Below are positions 24,070-35,403 of a stretch of DNA of 64,000 bases, in pieces; position 1 is the stretch's first letter; each line of letters opens with the position of its first letter. The position numbers were made by a program, and so were the translations under genes. Origin of the DNA: Elephas maximus indicus (taxonomy: Eukaryota > Chordata > Mammalia > Proboscidea > Elephantidae); contig NC_064830.1 of the NCBI RefSeq assembly GCF_024166365.1, forward strand, positions 91,318,968 through 91,382,967. The letters are read 5' to 3'. The notes below the pieces were generated by a model that worked only from the letters and a program-made list of their open reading frames with translations, had not been told where the DNA came from and ran no database searches.

Positions 24070-25008
24070 TCATTGGGTGACAATACCTCTCCCCAGCACT
24101 TTCCTGAAGGCCTTTGCTACATCCTTATTCCGGAGGGTATAAATCAGAGGATTCAGTGTGGGAGTAATGATGCTATAGAACACAGACCCAACTTTGTCTT
24201 GCAATGGAGTGCGATGGGCTCTGGGCCTCATATATGAGAAGATACAGGCACCAAACCAGAGAGAAACCACAGTGAGGTGAGAACTACAAGTAGCAAAGGC
24301 ATTTCTCTTGCTCCCAGCTGAACGCATCTGCATAATACTGTGGAGGATGAAAGCGTAGGATGTAGAAACCAGAAAGATTGGAAAAAGAATAATTAGGGTG
24401 GTGCTGATGTACGCTGTGGTCTCATAAACAGTGATGTCTCTACATACCAACTTCACAACAGCTGGAAACTCACAGTAGAAGTGGTGGATTTTTCGAGGCC
24501 CACAGAAAGGCAAGTGCATCACAATTACCGTGTGAATTAGGGAGTTCATGGATGCTTCCAACCATGACATGACAGCCGTCATCACTCCCAACTTTCTGTT
24601 CATGAGAACAGTATAACGCAGTGGATGACAGATGGCAACATAGCGGTCATAGGACATGAGAGCCAGGAGAAGACACTCAGCACCACCCACAGATAAATAG
24701 AGAAAGTGCTGGATTGCACAACCCACAAAGGAGATGGACTTCTTGCCAGATAAGTAGTTGGTAGCCATCTTGGGGATGGTAATGGAGACATGCATCAGAT
24801 CCATGAGGGACAGCTGGCTGAGTAGGAAGTACATCGGTGTATGAAGCCGAGGATCAGCACATATGAGGAGAATGGTGAGGGTGTTGGCACTCACTGCAAT
24901 GAGGAAAACCACCATGGTCAAGGAGAACAGAAAAAGGTGAATGAGTGAGTCATCAAAGAGCCCTTCAAGGATGAAGTCTTCCAGAGAGGTATGATTCCCC
25001 TGCCACAT
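24070..25008 (-). CDS. OR2AE1: Olfactory receptor, OR2AE1-like, intact (unit B)
   Basis: A 312-residue class A GPCR of the odorant receptor family, expected to detect odorants at the cilia of olfactory neurons through Golf. Hallmarks: N-glycosylation site NHTS (residues 5-8), TM1 with N42, HTPMYFLLSQLSLMDL (56-71), C97 and C179 as candidates for the loop disulfide, MSYDRYVAICHPLRY (118-132), FATCSSHL (238-245) and PTLNPLIY (283-290). The usual GN of TM1 is AN here. Length is standard. The protein strongly resembles human OR2AE1 as I remember it, including the MWQ start and DFILEGLFDDSL. The coding exon is preceded by a pyrimidine-rich 3' splice site (AG at 25026-25027), giving 17 bases of leader before the ATG. 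The same gene recurs in units A (dead) and C (intact). Confidence 0.93.
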   Translation of the reverse strand: MWQGNHTSLEDFILEGLFDDSLIHLFLFSLTMVVFLIAVSANTLTILLICADPRLHTPMYFLLSQLSLMDLMHVSITIPKMATNYLSGKKSISFVGCAIQHFLYLSVGGAECLLLALMSYDRYVAICHPLRYTVLMNRKLGVMTAVMSWLEASMNSLIHTVIVMHLPFCGPRKIHHFYCEFPAVVKLVCRDITVYETTAYISTTLIILFPIFLVSTSYAFILHSIMQMRSAGSKRNAFATCSSHLTVVSLWFGACIFSYMRPRAHRTPLQDKVGSVFYSIITPTLNPLIYTLRNKDVAKAFRKVLGRGIVTQ

Positions 25009-25025
25009 GTCTCCTTTCTCAATCC

Positions 25026-25040
25026 CTAAGGAAATAGGAA
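25026..25040 (-). other. Predicted 3' splice site of the unit B OR coding exon
   Basis: On the minus strand the text reads tttcctatttccttag, then the exon begins with g at 25025. The site is kept in units A and C. Receptor genes of this family usually splice a non-coding 5' exon to the single coding exon. Confidence 0.65.
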
Positions 25041-25655
25041 ATGGATATGGACTGTGATATCAGAAACACTGGGGTTCACCATACCTGACATTATACATCT
25101 TTTCATCTAAGAAATAACTCGTGGAGAGTTTTTTTTTCTATTTGTAATTATTAATAGCTTTAATTAGTGAAATCACCTTTAAAAATGAGAGAGAACTTAA
25201 AATCTCTCTTCACAAACATGGTTACTCTGAAATTCCAGAACACCTAGATTCTATTAAAGGCCAAACTTCAAGACAATAGTCTCTTCTCTTAACCTATTGT
25301 GTCTATTGGAGTTTAGTCAGAAAAGTCTAATCCACAGGAAATATATATATATATACACACACATACATACGTATATGCATTTACATCTGTTTTATTACAG
25401 AAGTTTGGCCTTCCAAAGTTGTGAAGCTGGTTAGCAGTTTCTGTAAGGCTGTTACCTTTGTGTCTAATGTAGGAATTGAAGGGCACAGGCCAAGAAGCCA
25501 GGAAGGGAAAATAAATATAAAGTGGCTGGAAATCACAAGTAAGACTGAAACCCATATCAGTTCTTGTTGCCTCCAAAATTGGTGGTGTGGGTATCTTGCA
25601 GTAGTTGGGGACCTTCTTAAGGAACTAAATCCACACACCTGGCCCAAAATGCAAA
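25041..25655. repeat. OR 5'-side flank, unit B
   Basis: Paralogous to unit A 11290-11930. It holds a compound (TA)n(CA)n microsatellite at about 25338-25380. No gene is seen. Confidence 0.6.
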
Positions 25656-27040
25656 GAAAAATTGTTACAACCACTTTGGAAATCGATTTGGCACTTCCTT
25701 AAAAAGCTAGAAATAGAACTACCATATGATCCAGCAATGCCACTCATTGGAATCTATCCTAGAGAAATAAGACCCTTTACACAAACAGATGTATGCACAC
25801 CCATGTTCATTGCAGCACTGTTTACAATAGCAAAAAGATGGAAATAACCAAGGGGCCCATCAACGGATGAATGGATAAATAAATTATGGTATATTGACAC
25901 AATGGAATACTAGGCATCAATAAAGAACAACAATGAATCTGTGAAACATTTCATAACATGGAGGAATCTGGAAGGCATTATGCTGAGTGAAATTAGTCAG
26001 TCGTAAAAGGACAAATATTGTATAAGACCACTATTATAAGAACTTGAGAAATAGTTTAAACACAGAAGAAAATATTCTTTGATGGTTATGAGAGTGGGGA
26101 GGGAGGGAGGGAGGGAGAGGGGTATTCACTAATTAGATGGTACACAGGAACTACTTTAGGTGAAGGGAGAGACAACACACAATACAAGAGAGGTCAGCAC
26201 AACTGGACTAAACCAAAACAAAGTAGTTTCCTGAATAAACTGAACTCTTTGAAGCAATGTAGCAGGGGTAGGGGCTTGGGAACCATGGTTACAGGGGACA
26301 TTTAGGTCAAATGGCATAATAAAATCTATTAAGAAAACATTCTGCATCCCACTTTGGAGAGTGGCATCTAAGATGCATCAATTGATCTCAACCTATCTGG
26401 AGCAAAAGACAGTGAAGAACACCAAAGATACAAGGTAACTATGAGCCCAAGAAACAGAAAGGGTCACATAAACCAGAGGCTACATCATCCTGAAACCAGA
26501 ACTAGATGGTACCCGGCTACAACCGATGACTGCCCTGACAGGGAACACAACAGAGAACCCCTAAGGGAGCAGAAGAGCTGTGAGATGCAAACCTCAAATT
26601 CTCGTAAAAAGACCAGACTTAATGGTCTGACTGAGACTAGAAGTACCCCGGAGGTTATGGCCCCCAGACCTTCTGTTAGCCCGAGACAGGAACCATTCCC
26701 AAAGCCAACTCTTCAGACAAGGGTTGTACTGGACTATGGGATAGAAAATGATACTGGTAAGGAGTGAGCTTCTTGGATCAAGTACACACATGAGACTATG
26801 TTGGCATCTCCTGTCTGGAGGGGAGATGAGACAGTACAGGGGTCAGAAGCTGGCCGAGTGGACAAGAAAATAGAGAGTGGAGAGAAGGAGTGTGCTGTCT
26901 CATTAGGGGGAGAACAACTAGGAGTATACAGCAAGGTGTACATAAATTTTTGTATGAGAGGCTGACTTGATTTGTAAACTTTCACTTAAAGCACAGTAAA
27001 ATTAAAAAAAGAATGGAGGCCCCCCCCCCAAAAAAAATCA
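25656..27040 (+). mobile_element. L1 LINE 3' end, 5'-truncated (unit B only)
   Basis: It starts in the C-terminal part of ORF2 (LKKLEIELPYDPAMPLIGIY near 25690, then PMFIAALFTIAKRWK) and runs through a 3' UTR with a (GGGA)n run at 26098-26120 to an A-rich end near 27000-27040. Unit A lacks it at the matching place (near 11930), so it is younger than the A/B duplication. Confidence 0.85.
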
Positions 27041-27194
27041 AAGAAGCTAAAGGAGGATACAGGGGGAGGTAACACTGTTGCAGCTCTAGCCGCTGCTTTT
27101 GTCAATTAGATGAGTCAGCAAATCAGGAACAATTTGTGGAAACTACAAATGGTTGCTTCTATTATGCTCTCCATAGCTCCCAATAATCTCTCCT
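27041..27194. repeat. Duplicated non-coding block
   Basis: Matches unit A 11932-12084. Nothing else is seen. Confidence 0.6.
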
Positions 27195-27346
27195 GGAGCC
27201 CTGGTGGCTTAGTGGTTAGGAGCTCGACTGCTAACCAGCAAGTAGGCATTTGGAATCCACAAGCCTCTCATTAGAAACCGTGTGGGGCAGTTCTACTCTG
27301 TCCTGTAGAGTCACTATGAATCAGAATTGACTTGACAGCAATGGGT
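27195..27346 (+). mobile_element. AfroSINE, probable hybrid of a collapsed pair
   Basis: The head (ggagccctggtggcttagtg, then a gtaggcat text) matches the first SINE of the unit A pair. The second half (gtggggcagttctactctgt, gaattgacttgacagcaatg) matches the second. It looks like a deletion between two tandem SINEs. Confidence 0.85.
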
Positions 27347-27774
27347 TTTGTTTTTGTTTGTTTTTGTGACCCACTGTAACCAAAAGCATACAACAAGAAA
27401 GGAAATTCTGGGAAATGTAGTTGATCCTAACCAAGTTGATACATGTTACAAAACTACAACAGTCAACTTGGCACCCAAACACATCTCAAGCTATGCCAAA
27501 TCTCTAAAGACAATGACAAAGTCATCTTTCTGTCTAACATGATACAACTACCCCTCATAGAATCAAAAACATGTTTAACCTGTCTCAGAAGAGGATACAT
27601 GTTTATTCTTCTCCTTACTGATTCATAGTCTTTTTATATCCTGAAATTTCAAACAAAAACATTTGGTTATATAAAATATTTTTCCATAAAAACGAAGAAA
27701 AAGGATCCACTACTATTATACACAGAATAGCTTATTCTATCCAAATGATAGCTTTTTGGCTACCTCGAAAACAT
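27347..27774. repeat. Duplicated non-coding block, unit B
   Basis: Paralogous to 12396-12839. No gene is seen. Confidence 0.6.
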
Positions 27775-29640
27775 TCACACTATCTCTCATTTTGTGGATG
27801 TCAGTTCCTCCCCTTTCTCAGTTACTCCTGCCATTACTCAACTGAGAAAGCAGCCGTGACAGCTTGGTTGGAGGCAATGCATGGGCTCAGCAATACGGAC
27901 TTCCATTCACTCAGGCAATCTGACTACAACCATTGCGGAGTGCCCAATGTACCACAACACTGAGTCCCCAGTATGGAACTATTCCTCCAGGAGAATCGGC
28001 GGGCTACTTGGGGGCAGACTGATTATATTGTACCATTTTGGTAAGGGTAGGGACAGTGCTTTGTTTGTACTGTAATACACACTTGTTTGGATATGGATTT
28101 GCCTTCCTCCACCACTTGTCTGTCAGTTTGTTGTACTGTGGTGCTTTCCTTGTCTGTAGTGCTGCTGCCAAAACTACCATCCATGGGCTTACAGAATGGC
28201 TTAGTCACCCAATGATGTTCCATATGGCATTGCTTTGGACCAAGGAACTCATTTCACAGCAAATAAAGAATGGCTATATTTTTTTATGTATGAGCCCATG
28301 TTCATGGAATTCACTGGTCTTACAATTTTCCACCACCTGAAATAACTGGCTTGATAAAATGACAGAATGACCTTTTGCAGACTCAGTTACAGCACCAAGT
28401 TAATGGGAACACCATGCTGGGTTCGGATATTGTCCTTCAGGTTGTGGTATATATTCTAAGTCTGTATCCAACTTATGATGCTCTTTGTTCCATAGCCAGG
28501 ATTCATGAGTCCAGGAATCAAGAGATGGAAATGGAGTGAATCCTCTCATTATCTGCTAGCAAAATTTTTGCTTTCCATCTCTGCACTTTTAAGCTATGCT
28601 GGTTTAACCAAAAAACCAAACCCACTGCTGTTGAGTCGACATAGAGTTTCCAAGGAGCGCCTGGCGGATTCGAACTGCCAGCCTCTTGGGTAGCAGCTGT
28701 AGTACTTAACTACTACACCACCAGGGTTTCCTCTGCTGGTCTAGAGGACTTAATTCTAAAGGGATAATGCTTCCACAAAGTGACACAACAATGACTCCAT
28801 TGTACTAAAATTTGAGACAGCCAACTTGCCACTTTGGTATCCTCATGCCACTGAATCAAAGGGCAATGAAATGGGTTACTCTACAGTCTGGGGTGATTAA
28901 CCCTGACTCTCAAGGGGAAATTGAGTTGCTACTACACAAAGGTACTAAAGAGATGTATGTCTGGAACGCAGGAGATTCTCTAAGGTGCCTTTTTGTACTA
29001 CCACGTCCTGCAATTTCCATTAATGTTACCCAATTCAGGCAGTAATGCTAATAGCTCACACCCTTCAGGAATGCAGGTTTGGGTCACCCCACCAAAAAAG
29101 GAACTGTGACCAGCTGAGATGCTTGCTGAGGGCAAAGGAAATATGAATGGGTAGGGAAAGCAGGTAGTTATAAACACCAGCCATGACCACATGACCGGTT
29201 ACAAAAGCCAAAACTGTAATAGCGAAAAGTATTTCTTCCTTATTTTGATGTGAATATTTTGTACATGTACTAATCAAACATTTTTTCTTCTACTCTGTCA
29301 GTCATTGCCTTATCTAACAAAAATGTATTAAAAATACTTAACTTCATATCTCAGCATTTAAGATACGGGATCTAAAAAGAGAAGTATGAATCAGAAAGAG
29401 AAATGAATGGGACCTAAAAAAAAGGATTTTGTATCATTTTATGTGGAAAGGTTTAGTGTGTGTGTGTGTGTGTGTGTTTTGTTTGTATTCTCTTTTTGGG
29501 AAAACATTAGCATGTTTTTTTAATTTTATTTGGGAGAGTTGTATTATGTTAGATGGAAGGATAACTTTGATATTCTCTTTATTTGGAGATTAAGTATGGT
29601 TTAAAGAGATAGGTTCAGATACCAAGTTGACACCTAACAA
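27775..29640 (+). mobile_element. ERV-L pol remnant (integrase and dUTPase part), unit B
   Basis: Fossil paralogue of 12840-14570, with the same parts in the same order and no LTR. It is split by an antisense AfroSINE (28607-28733) and contains a (TG)n run near 29455-29477. It is broken at many places. Confidence 0.75.
28607..28733 (-). mobile_element. AfroSINE (antisense), unit B only
   Basis: The minus-strand SINE is flanked by 10-base repeats tgctggttta (28597-28606) and tgctggtcta (28734-28743). Units A and C have an empty site, so it is younger than the duplication. Confidence 0.9.
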
Positions 29641-32094
29641 AACCACCATAATTATGTACATGAAAGCAAACAAGAGGCATGCCCTTGGTAGACCTGAGAG
29701 TCTTAAAATTATGGATGAGACTGGCAAATTGAGGCTGAAAACATTCCATCAGCCAGACTTTATTCAAATCTCAAATAAATGCTAATCAGAAGGAGAGCTT
29801 GATCTCCATGGTGGAGCATGACTCGAGAAATAATAATCCATATTGTTCCCCAAAATATACATGCTATCCCTCTTTGTGTTTTTCTTCCTAAACATCTCTC
29901 CCTAGACATCCATTCCAGATTACCTATTACTTTTTAAAGCAAAGAACTCAACTGAATGCACTTCCAAAGTATAATTTGACTTGTATGAAAGAGATCACAT
30001 CTATTACCTCTCTTCCTCTACTACTAATGCCTTTGATCTCATCTTTTTGACTGTCACTTCTCATTTTTAATTCAAACTCAGATTTTTGTGGGCCCAGAGC
30101 CCAACTTTTCCCATGCTCTCCCTGATCAATCCAATCCACTCAAGATATTGATACTGTTACTTAAGTATACATATACTTCCTTCTTTCCTTATTAGTGTCC
30201 ATGTTTCTCAGTACATCTCCATAATGTAAGTTTCATCATCTATCTCATGTCTCTCTTCCTCCCTTGGGAAGCTTTCCTGATAATTTCCCGTAATGACTTG
30301 TAGCTCTACCTTAATCTTGGCTTTTCTCAGAGACTGGCTAAATATCACCCTTTGACTTAAGGAATGGGGAGATAAGCTGACAATACTACAGTTTCTAATA
30401 AAGGTTTCCAGGACACATCAAACCCCAACTTTATTTTACCTGTAACTTCCTCTTCAAAGACTTGTGGGCAGAACAAGTAGAGAAGTGATATGCAGTGGGC
30501 AGGATGGATCCACACTGCCTCCAATTGGCTAGTGATCATCAAAACAAGGTTTTTCAGAGGTGTTCACAGACTTCCTTCTCTAACCCTGGAAATCTCCATT
30601 TACTAGTGGAATGGTATAGAAGACATTGTCCAGGACTCAGCCATCATTATTTACACTAACCTTCCTTGTGTCAGAGCTTCAACAGGAGCAACAATGAATG
30701 TGATTCTGCAATGCCCTTGCAATCTGTACTCAGATTTTGAATTCCATCAGCACACATCTGGACACATTAAGTGACTGAACTTCTTTAACTCTGCTAGCTG
30801 TGCTTTTGAATCATGCTTATGCTTCCCCTGCCTCTAAACGTATATCTGAGCCACCTCCCTATCCTAAGATGGCAGTAAGAACGTGTGCAATCTGAGTTTC
30901 CATTAATGTTACCTGATTAAGAAGCTAAATAGAATACAAGCTGAATCATCAATGTGTCTAGAGTCCAAGGAAAATCTGTTTTGAATTTTCTGATGTTTTG
31001 GATCACTCTAGACACTTTCTTCTTAGCTTTATACGTCCTTGCCTACCTAATAGAATGTGAATTTGGCTCTAGCCCTGGTGATTTTAGAATAAGTTTTTCC
31101 CGATTGTATAAATGTTTCCTTATCAGTAATCACATCCGCTGGAATCAAGACGAACTTTGTCTGACATGAGCCAATCATGACAGATGAGGAACACCATTTA
31201 TGATAATTGAAGCACCATTTATGATAATTGAAGCATCCCTGTAGGTTTTTTTTTTTTTTTTTTTTTTGTAGCCCAGAGGACCTATGATGTCAGGTGAGGC
31301 AAACTGAAAACACTAAATATATGGCATCAGGGATTCCATCCTGGAGGACATATCCCGGATTTCTTCTGGAGGCCATTATGTCAGATAACAATTAAACTAT
31401 GCTGTATGGTTTGAAATGTGCATTCCCTAAAGGCTTTATTGGAGTTTGTTTATAGAAGTCAAGGGATTGAAACATTTTGGAAATAATGACTCTGAAGATA
31501 ACATGGGAATATCCTCTCTAGGGACCAATTAACCTGACTTGTTTTTCCTCTTGGAACAAAGATGTCTCCGAGCCCTTTCCATCCCACTCTTTTGAGAAAA
31601 CAAGGTCTGAGAAATATCTAGTCCTTATTTCTCACCTTTTTCCCATGTGCCACGTCATAGAAAAGGAGTCAAGGGATAAAGGCATGCGGTCACTTCTAGA
31701 ATTTCCCACTTTAGCTTTTGGTTATATTCCATTTTTATAGAGTACACTAATGTAACATGTCAAGAGACTTCAGATACAGAAGTAAAACAAGACAAAGACA
31801 TGTACTTATATCTCCTTGTTTACTCTCATCTCGTTCCCATACCTTGCCTTTCCTCTCCAATATAAATAAATATTCAGCTACTTTTTTTTTTTCTCTATCA
31901 CAAGCCAGCTGCTAAAATGTCTTACTTAACTGAGGTTATCTTGGCTCTGTATTGGGAATTATCCTTCGAGTTTAATCATTATCTCATCGTTTTTTTCAAA
32001 ATCTATTGTAAAATACTTACATCTGATGCTCTCCTCACCAGATATAATCTCTATTTCTCTCTTTAAGGAAGTTCTGATATTTATATAATTAATT
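29641..32094. repeat. Right-hand intergenic block, unit B
   Basis: Paralogous to 14571-16980. Local changes include a 21-base tandem duplication (31192-31212 and 31213-31233) and an inserted T-run (31246-31267). No gene is seen. Confidence 0.6.
31240..31271 (-). mobile_element. Tail-only insertion: T22 run with target repeats
   Basis: Twenty-two T bases are bracketed by tgtag (31240-31244) and tgtag (31267-31271). Unit A has a single tgtag at this place (about 16183). It looks like a retrotransposition event that copied only a poly(A) tail, in antisense. Confidence 0.6.
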
Positions 32095-32279
32095 CATTTA
32101 TTTGCAAATATTTAATGAGCACTGCTATGTTCTCAAGCACTGTGTTGGGTATAGGTGTACAGTGATTAACAAACAAATATAGTCGCTCCCTTGAGGGACT
32201 TACAGAGAAAACAAATAAACAGATATATCAAATAACACAATTTGACATATCTGTTTATTTGTTTTATCTGTAAGTTATA
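32095..32279 (+). repeat. L2-like LINE tail fragment and unit B/C junction
   Basis: Same tail as at 16981-17110. Next to it, acagatatatcaaataaca and a nearby inverted copy of cagatatgtcaaa and ttatctgtaag text form a short palindrome around 32240. Confidence 0.55.
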
Positions 32280-32890
32280 TTAATCATTACTCTTCAAAGA
32301 GTTACATAAAACAAAACTTATACTATATTAAGGAAAGATTGTGGAATCACAGAAAAGAGTGCAGTAGAACTGAACTCAGATTGGCTAGATCCGATAACTG
32401 AAATAATGTCAGGGCTTTCTTTTTCCATCTCTCCTCTTGGCTTCAGTCTATGTGTTGATCTCATTCTCTCAAGCATTTCTCTATGGTGGGGAGACACGAG
32501 AGATGAAGTTGTGATGACATGCTTTTGGCTTGAAATTCATTACCCCTCCACCTCCAAATTAGAAAACTCTAAGGAAGAAATCTGTTTAACAGGGTTTTAT
32601 GCTGGTAGCCACTCCTTGCAGCATTCACTGTGTGCCAGAGTCTTCAGTAAAATGATGGACATGCCTGGGATGGGTGCCTCTCTCTCTTGCAGGGGTTGTG
32701 AAGGTACAGCAGAGATTACATGGATTGGGAATGGAGCAGTATTATAAAGTAAGTGTGGTTGTGAGGATGTTAAAGGGAAAGTGTGAATAGGGAAAGGACG
32801 CTCTCTACAAAAATGTAAATGGTAAGGAAGAATTTATTATGTTATAGCAAACAGAGATATTACTGTATTCGCCTGTGTCATAAGGGAAAT
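32280..32890. repeat. Leader block P1 of unit C
   Basis: Paralogous to 1-610 and 17146-17800. It has the uninterrupted site (cctctttagagaagtgacac) where unit A carries the LTR. A 113-codon plus-strand open frame at 32406-32747 lies in it, but the other copies do not keep the frame open. Confidence 0.8.
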
Positions 32891-33108
32891 CCTCTTTAGA
32901 GAAGTGACACCTAAGCTCTCTATATTGAGGCAAGGGTTATCCAGGTAATAGAAGCTGAAAAGAGGTCCAGATAAAGGCAAAAGAGTGTACAAAACCCACG
33001 AGTTGAGACAATTCACGATCCACTGAGGAGCTGAAAAGGAGTCAATATAATTTAGCTAGATTTTTGTCATCAACCAAATCATCAATAACCAATAATCACC
33101 ACGAAAAT
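32891..33108. repeat. Block P2 start, unit C
   Basis: Paralogous to 1144-1377 up to about 33060. The last 45 bases before the SINE have no match in unit A. Confidence 0.6.
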
Positions 33109-33271
33109 GGAGCCCTGATGGCATAGTGGTTAAGAGTTCAGCTGCTAACCAAAAGGTCAACAGTTCAAATTTACCAGCTGCTCCTTTGAAACCGTACGGG
33201 GAAGTTCTATTCTGCCCTATCGTGTTGCTATGATTGGAACCAACTTGATGGCACCTAACAACAACAGCAAC
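33109..33271 (+). mobile_element. AfroSINE with RTE-type tail
   Basis: SINE head ggagccctgatggcatagtg and gctgctaaccaaaaggtcaa. The tail reads gatggcacctaacaacaaca, the RTE ending rather than the usual SINE ending. Unit A has an RTE fragment (1378-1677) at the same place with the same downstream flank. Confidence 0.85.
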
Positions 33272-34944
33272 ATAATCATCGATGAGAAGAGAGGTAATAA
33301 ATAATAGCAGAGATGTAGGCAGATGTAAGAAAAAATACAGAGCCCAGTAGTTTTATTCAAAGTAGGATGGGAATTCTTTGAAAGGTTGTAAGCAAGGGAT
33401 TAGCAAGATGTAACTTAAATGTTTTAAAAGCTTGTAGTAGGTGATATATGAGGGTGGATTTATATTAGAAGACAAGGATAGAGGCACTGTGGCCAGTTAT
33501 GATGTTACTGCTCCATTCCAGGGAAAAGCCAATAGTGCTTTTGACTAAGGTTGTAGTGGTAAACAGACTAAAAATATTTTCAAAGGGTGTCATTACCGTA
33601 ACTAGTTGATTGATCTAATGTAGAGAGTTCTACATAAGGGAAGCTCATGATAGGAAAATGCAAAAGCTGCTTAAAAATGAGAGGATTAAGGGTATCACGT
33701 AAAAGTAAATATGAAAGAAACTTTAAGGACAAAAATATAAAGTTTCAATACATTCCCAAGGTATAAAAAAGCAAAGAAAATGCACATATATTGAACGACT
33801 TAAAAAATAAGAGCAAAAAACATATGAATATGGCATGACAGAATGCAGAACAAAGATATCTGTGCTGTTAGTAAATGTAAATGGATTAAAACCTGTTCTT
33901 AAAAAGGTTTTCAGATCCAGGTCACAAAGCAAAATCGACTCTATACAGTACAAAAGAGATATATCTCTCAAAAAAGTAGTTAACATATCCAAGAATTCCA
34001 AATAAATAAAACATGTTGTCTGGTAAAAATAGAATTAGGACAAGAGGAAAGATGTTCTGAATATGAGCAAAGTATATTTTTCTAATTGCTTAAAATACAG
34101 TTGTAGGGTTTTGACAAGGAGGGAGTAACACAGTCATGATTTACTCTTCTGCCCATAGCAACTAGAAAACTGAAGAAAAAATATGAAACAACAGTTAAAG
34201 ACATTGAACATCAAACAAACAAACAAAAAAAACAGTTATCCTTGAAATATGGGAAATAAATGAGGTAAGACCAGCAATTGCCTCAGTTTTTTGCCTTGGG
34301 AGTTTCCAGGATGCAATGCTGGGACAAAGAACCCAGGTGGAGCCCATCCAGTTCCATGAGTTGAAGAGATGGAGCTGAAAGTCAGAGGAGACCAAAGTAA
34401 CTATAGTTTGCAGGGCATAGTAGTGGACAGAAGAGTTGCAAGAGTGAGAAATCAAGACATCTTCAGGCCTTCTCTGAGTATTTAGTAGAATATTGATGAG
34501 TACATGTGTGTGATGAAATTAACCAAGGCATGGGTGGCAAAAACATAGAACGTGTGCACTATCTGTGTAAAAAGGTGGTACTATAACTTTATTCTGTATG
34601 TTCAAAATGCCAGAAGAAAGATTAACCATGTTAAGTAGAAGCAAGCAAGATAAAACACACACAGAGATCAAGTTTCTAGAGTTGAAAACTACAATATCTA
34701 AGATTAAAAATATGCTAGAGGGATTTTCAGCAGATTGGACATTGACACAGAAAAGAGTAATGAATCTGAAGAAGACATAGCAATAGAAACTGTCCAAAAT
34801 GAAACCAGAGAGGAAAAAAAGTCTAAAAAATAATGAAAAGTGCATCTGTGAGCTTTAAGACAACTTTAGCAGCCTAATATACCCATAGTTGGAGTCTCAA
34901 AAGTATGGAGACAGAGGAAAGACTGAAAACATGTTTGAAAATAC
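33272..34944. repeat. Block P2, unit C
   Basis: Paralogous to 1678-2905 and 4091-4515, with the 1.2 kb unit A stretch absent at about 34530. Only short, unsupported open frames occur. Confidence 0.7.
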
Positions 34945-35310
34945 TGGAACACTTTTAACCAGCTTGATATAATTGACATTTATAGAATACTCCACTCTAC
35001 AAGAGGAGGGTAAACATCTTTAAAGTATATACAGAATATTTATCAAGATAGACCATATGTGGGCCATAATACAATGCTCAAAGGAATTTAAAAGAACTCA
35101 AGTCATACAAAGTGTGCTCCCATATCACAGTAGAACAAAATTATAAATTGATAATAATAGGATCCTGGGGGGGGATCTCAAATATTCAGAAACTAAATTA
35201 TATACTTCTAAATAATCCATGGATCAAAGAAGAAATCAAAAGGAAATTTAGGAAGTGTTTTGAACTTAATATCGGAGCTTCAAGGATGTCTGAGACAGTT
35301 TCAAACTACC
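34945..35310 (+). mobile_element. Old L1 ORF2 fragment, unit C
   Basis: Paralogue of 4516-4890. The plus strand reads KLNYILLNNPWIKEEIKRKF, an L1 ORF2 motif. It is short and decayed. Confidence 0.65.
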
Positions 35311-35403
35311 TAATACATATATAATTGAAATTCCAATAGGAGAAGCAAGTGAAAATGTGGCATAAATAGTTAGAAGACACAATAACTATTTCCCAGATTT
35401 TGG

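Noticed and set aside
32406-32747. 113-codon plus-strand open frame in leader P1
   Set aside because: The same frame is interrupted in the copies at 121 and 17281, so it is not conserved among paralogues.
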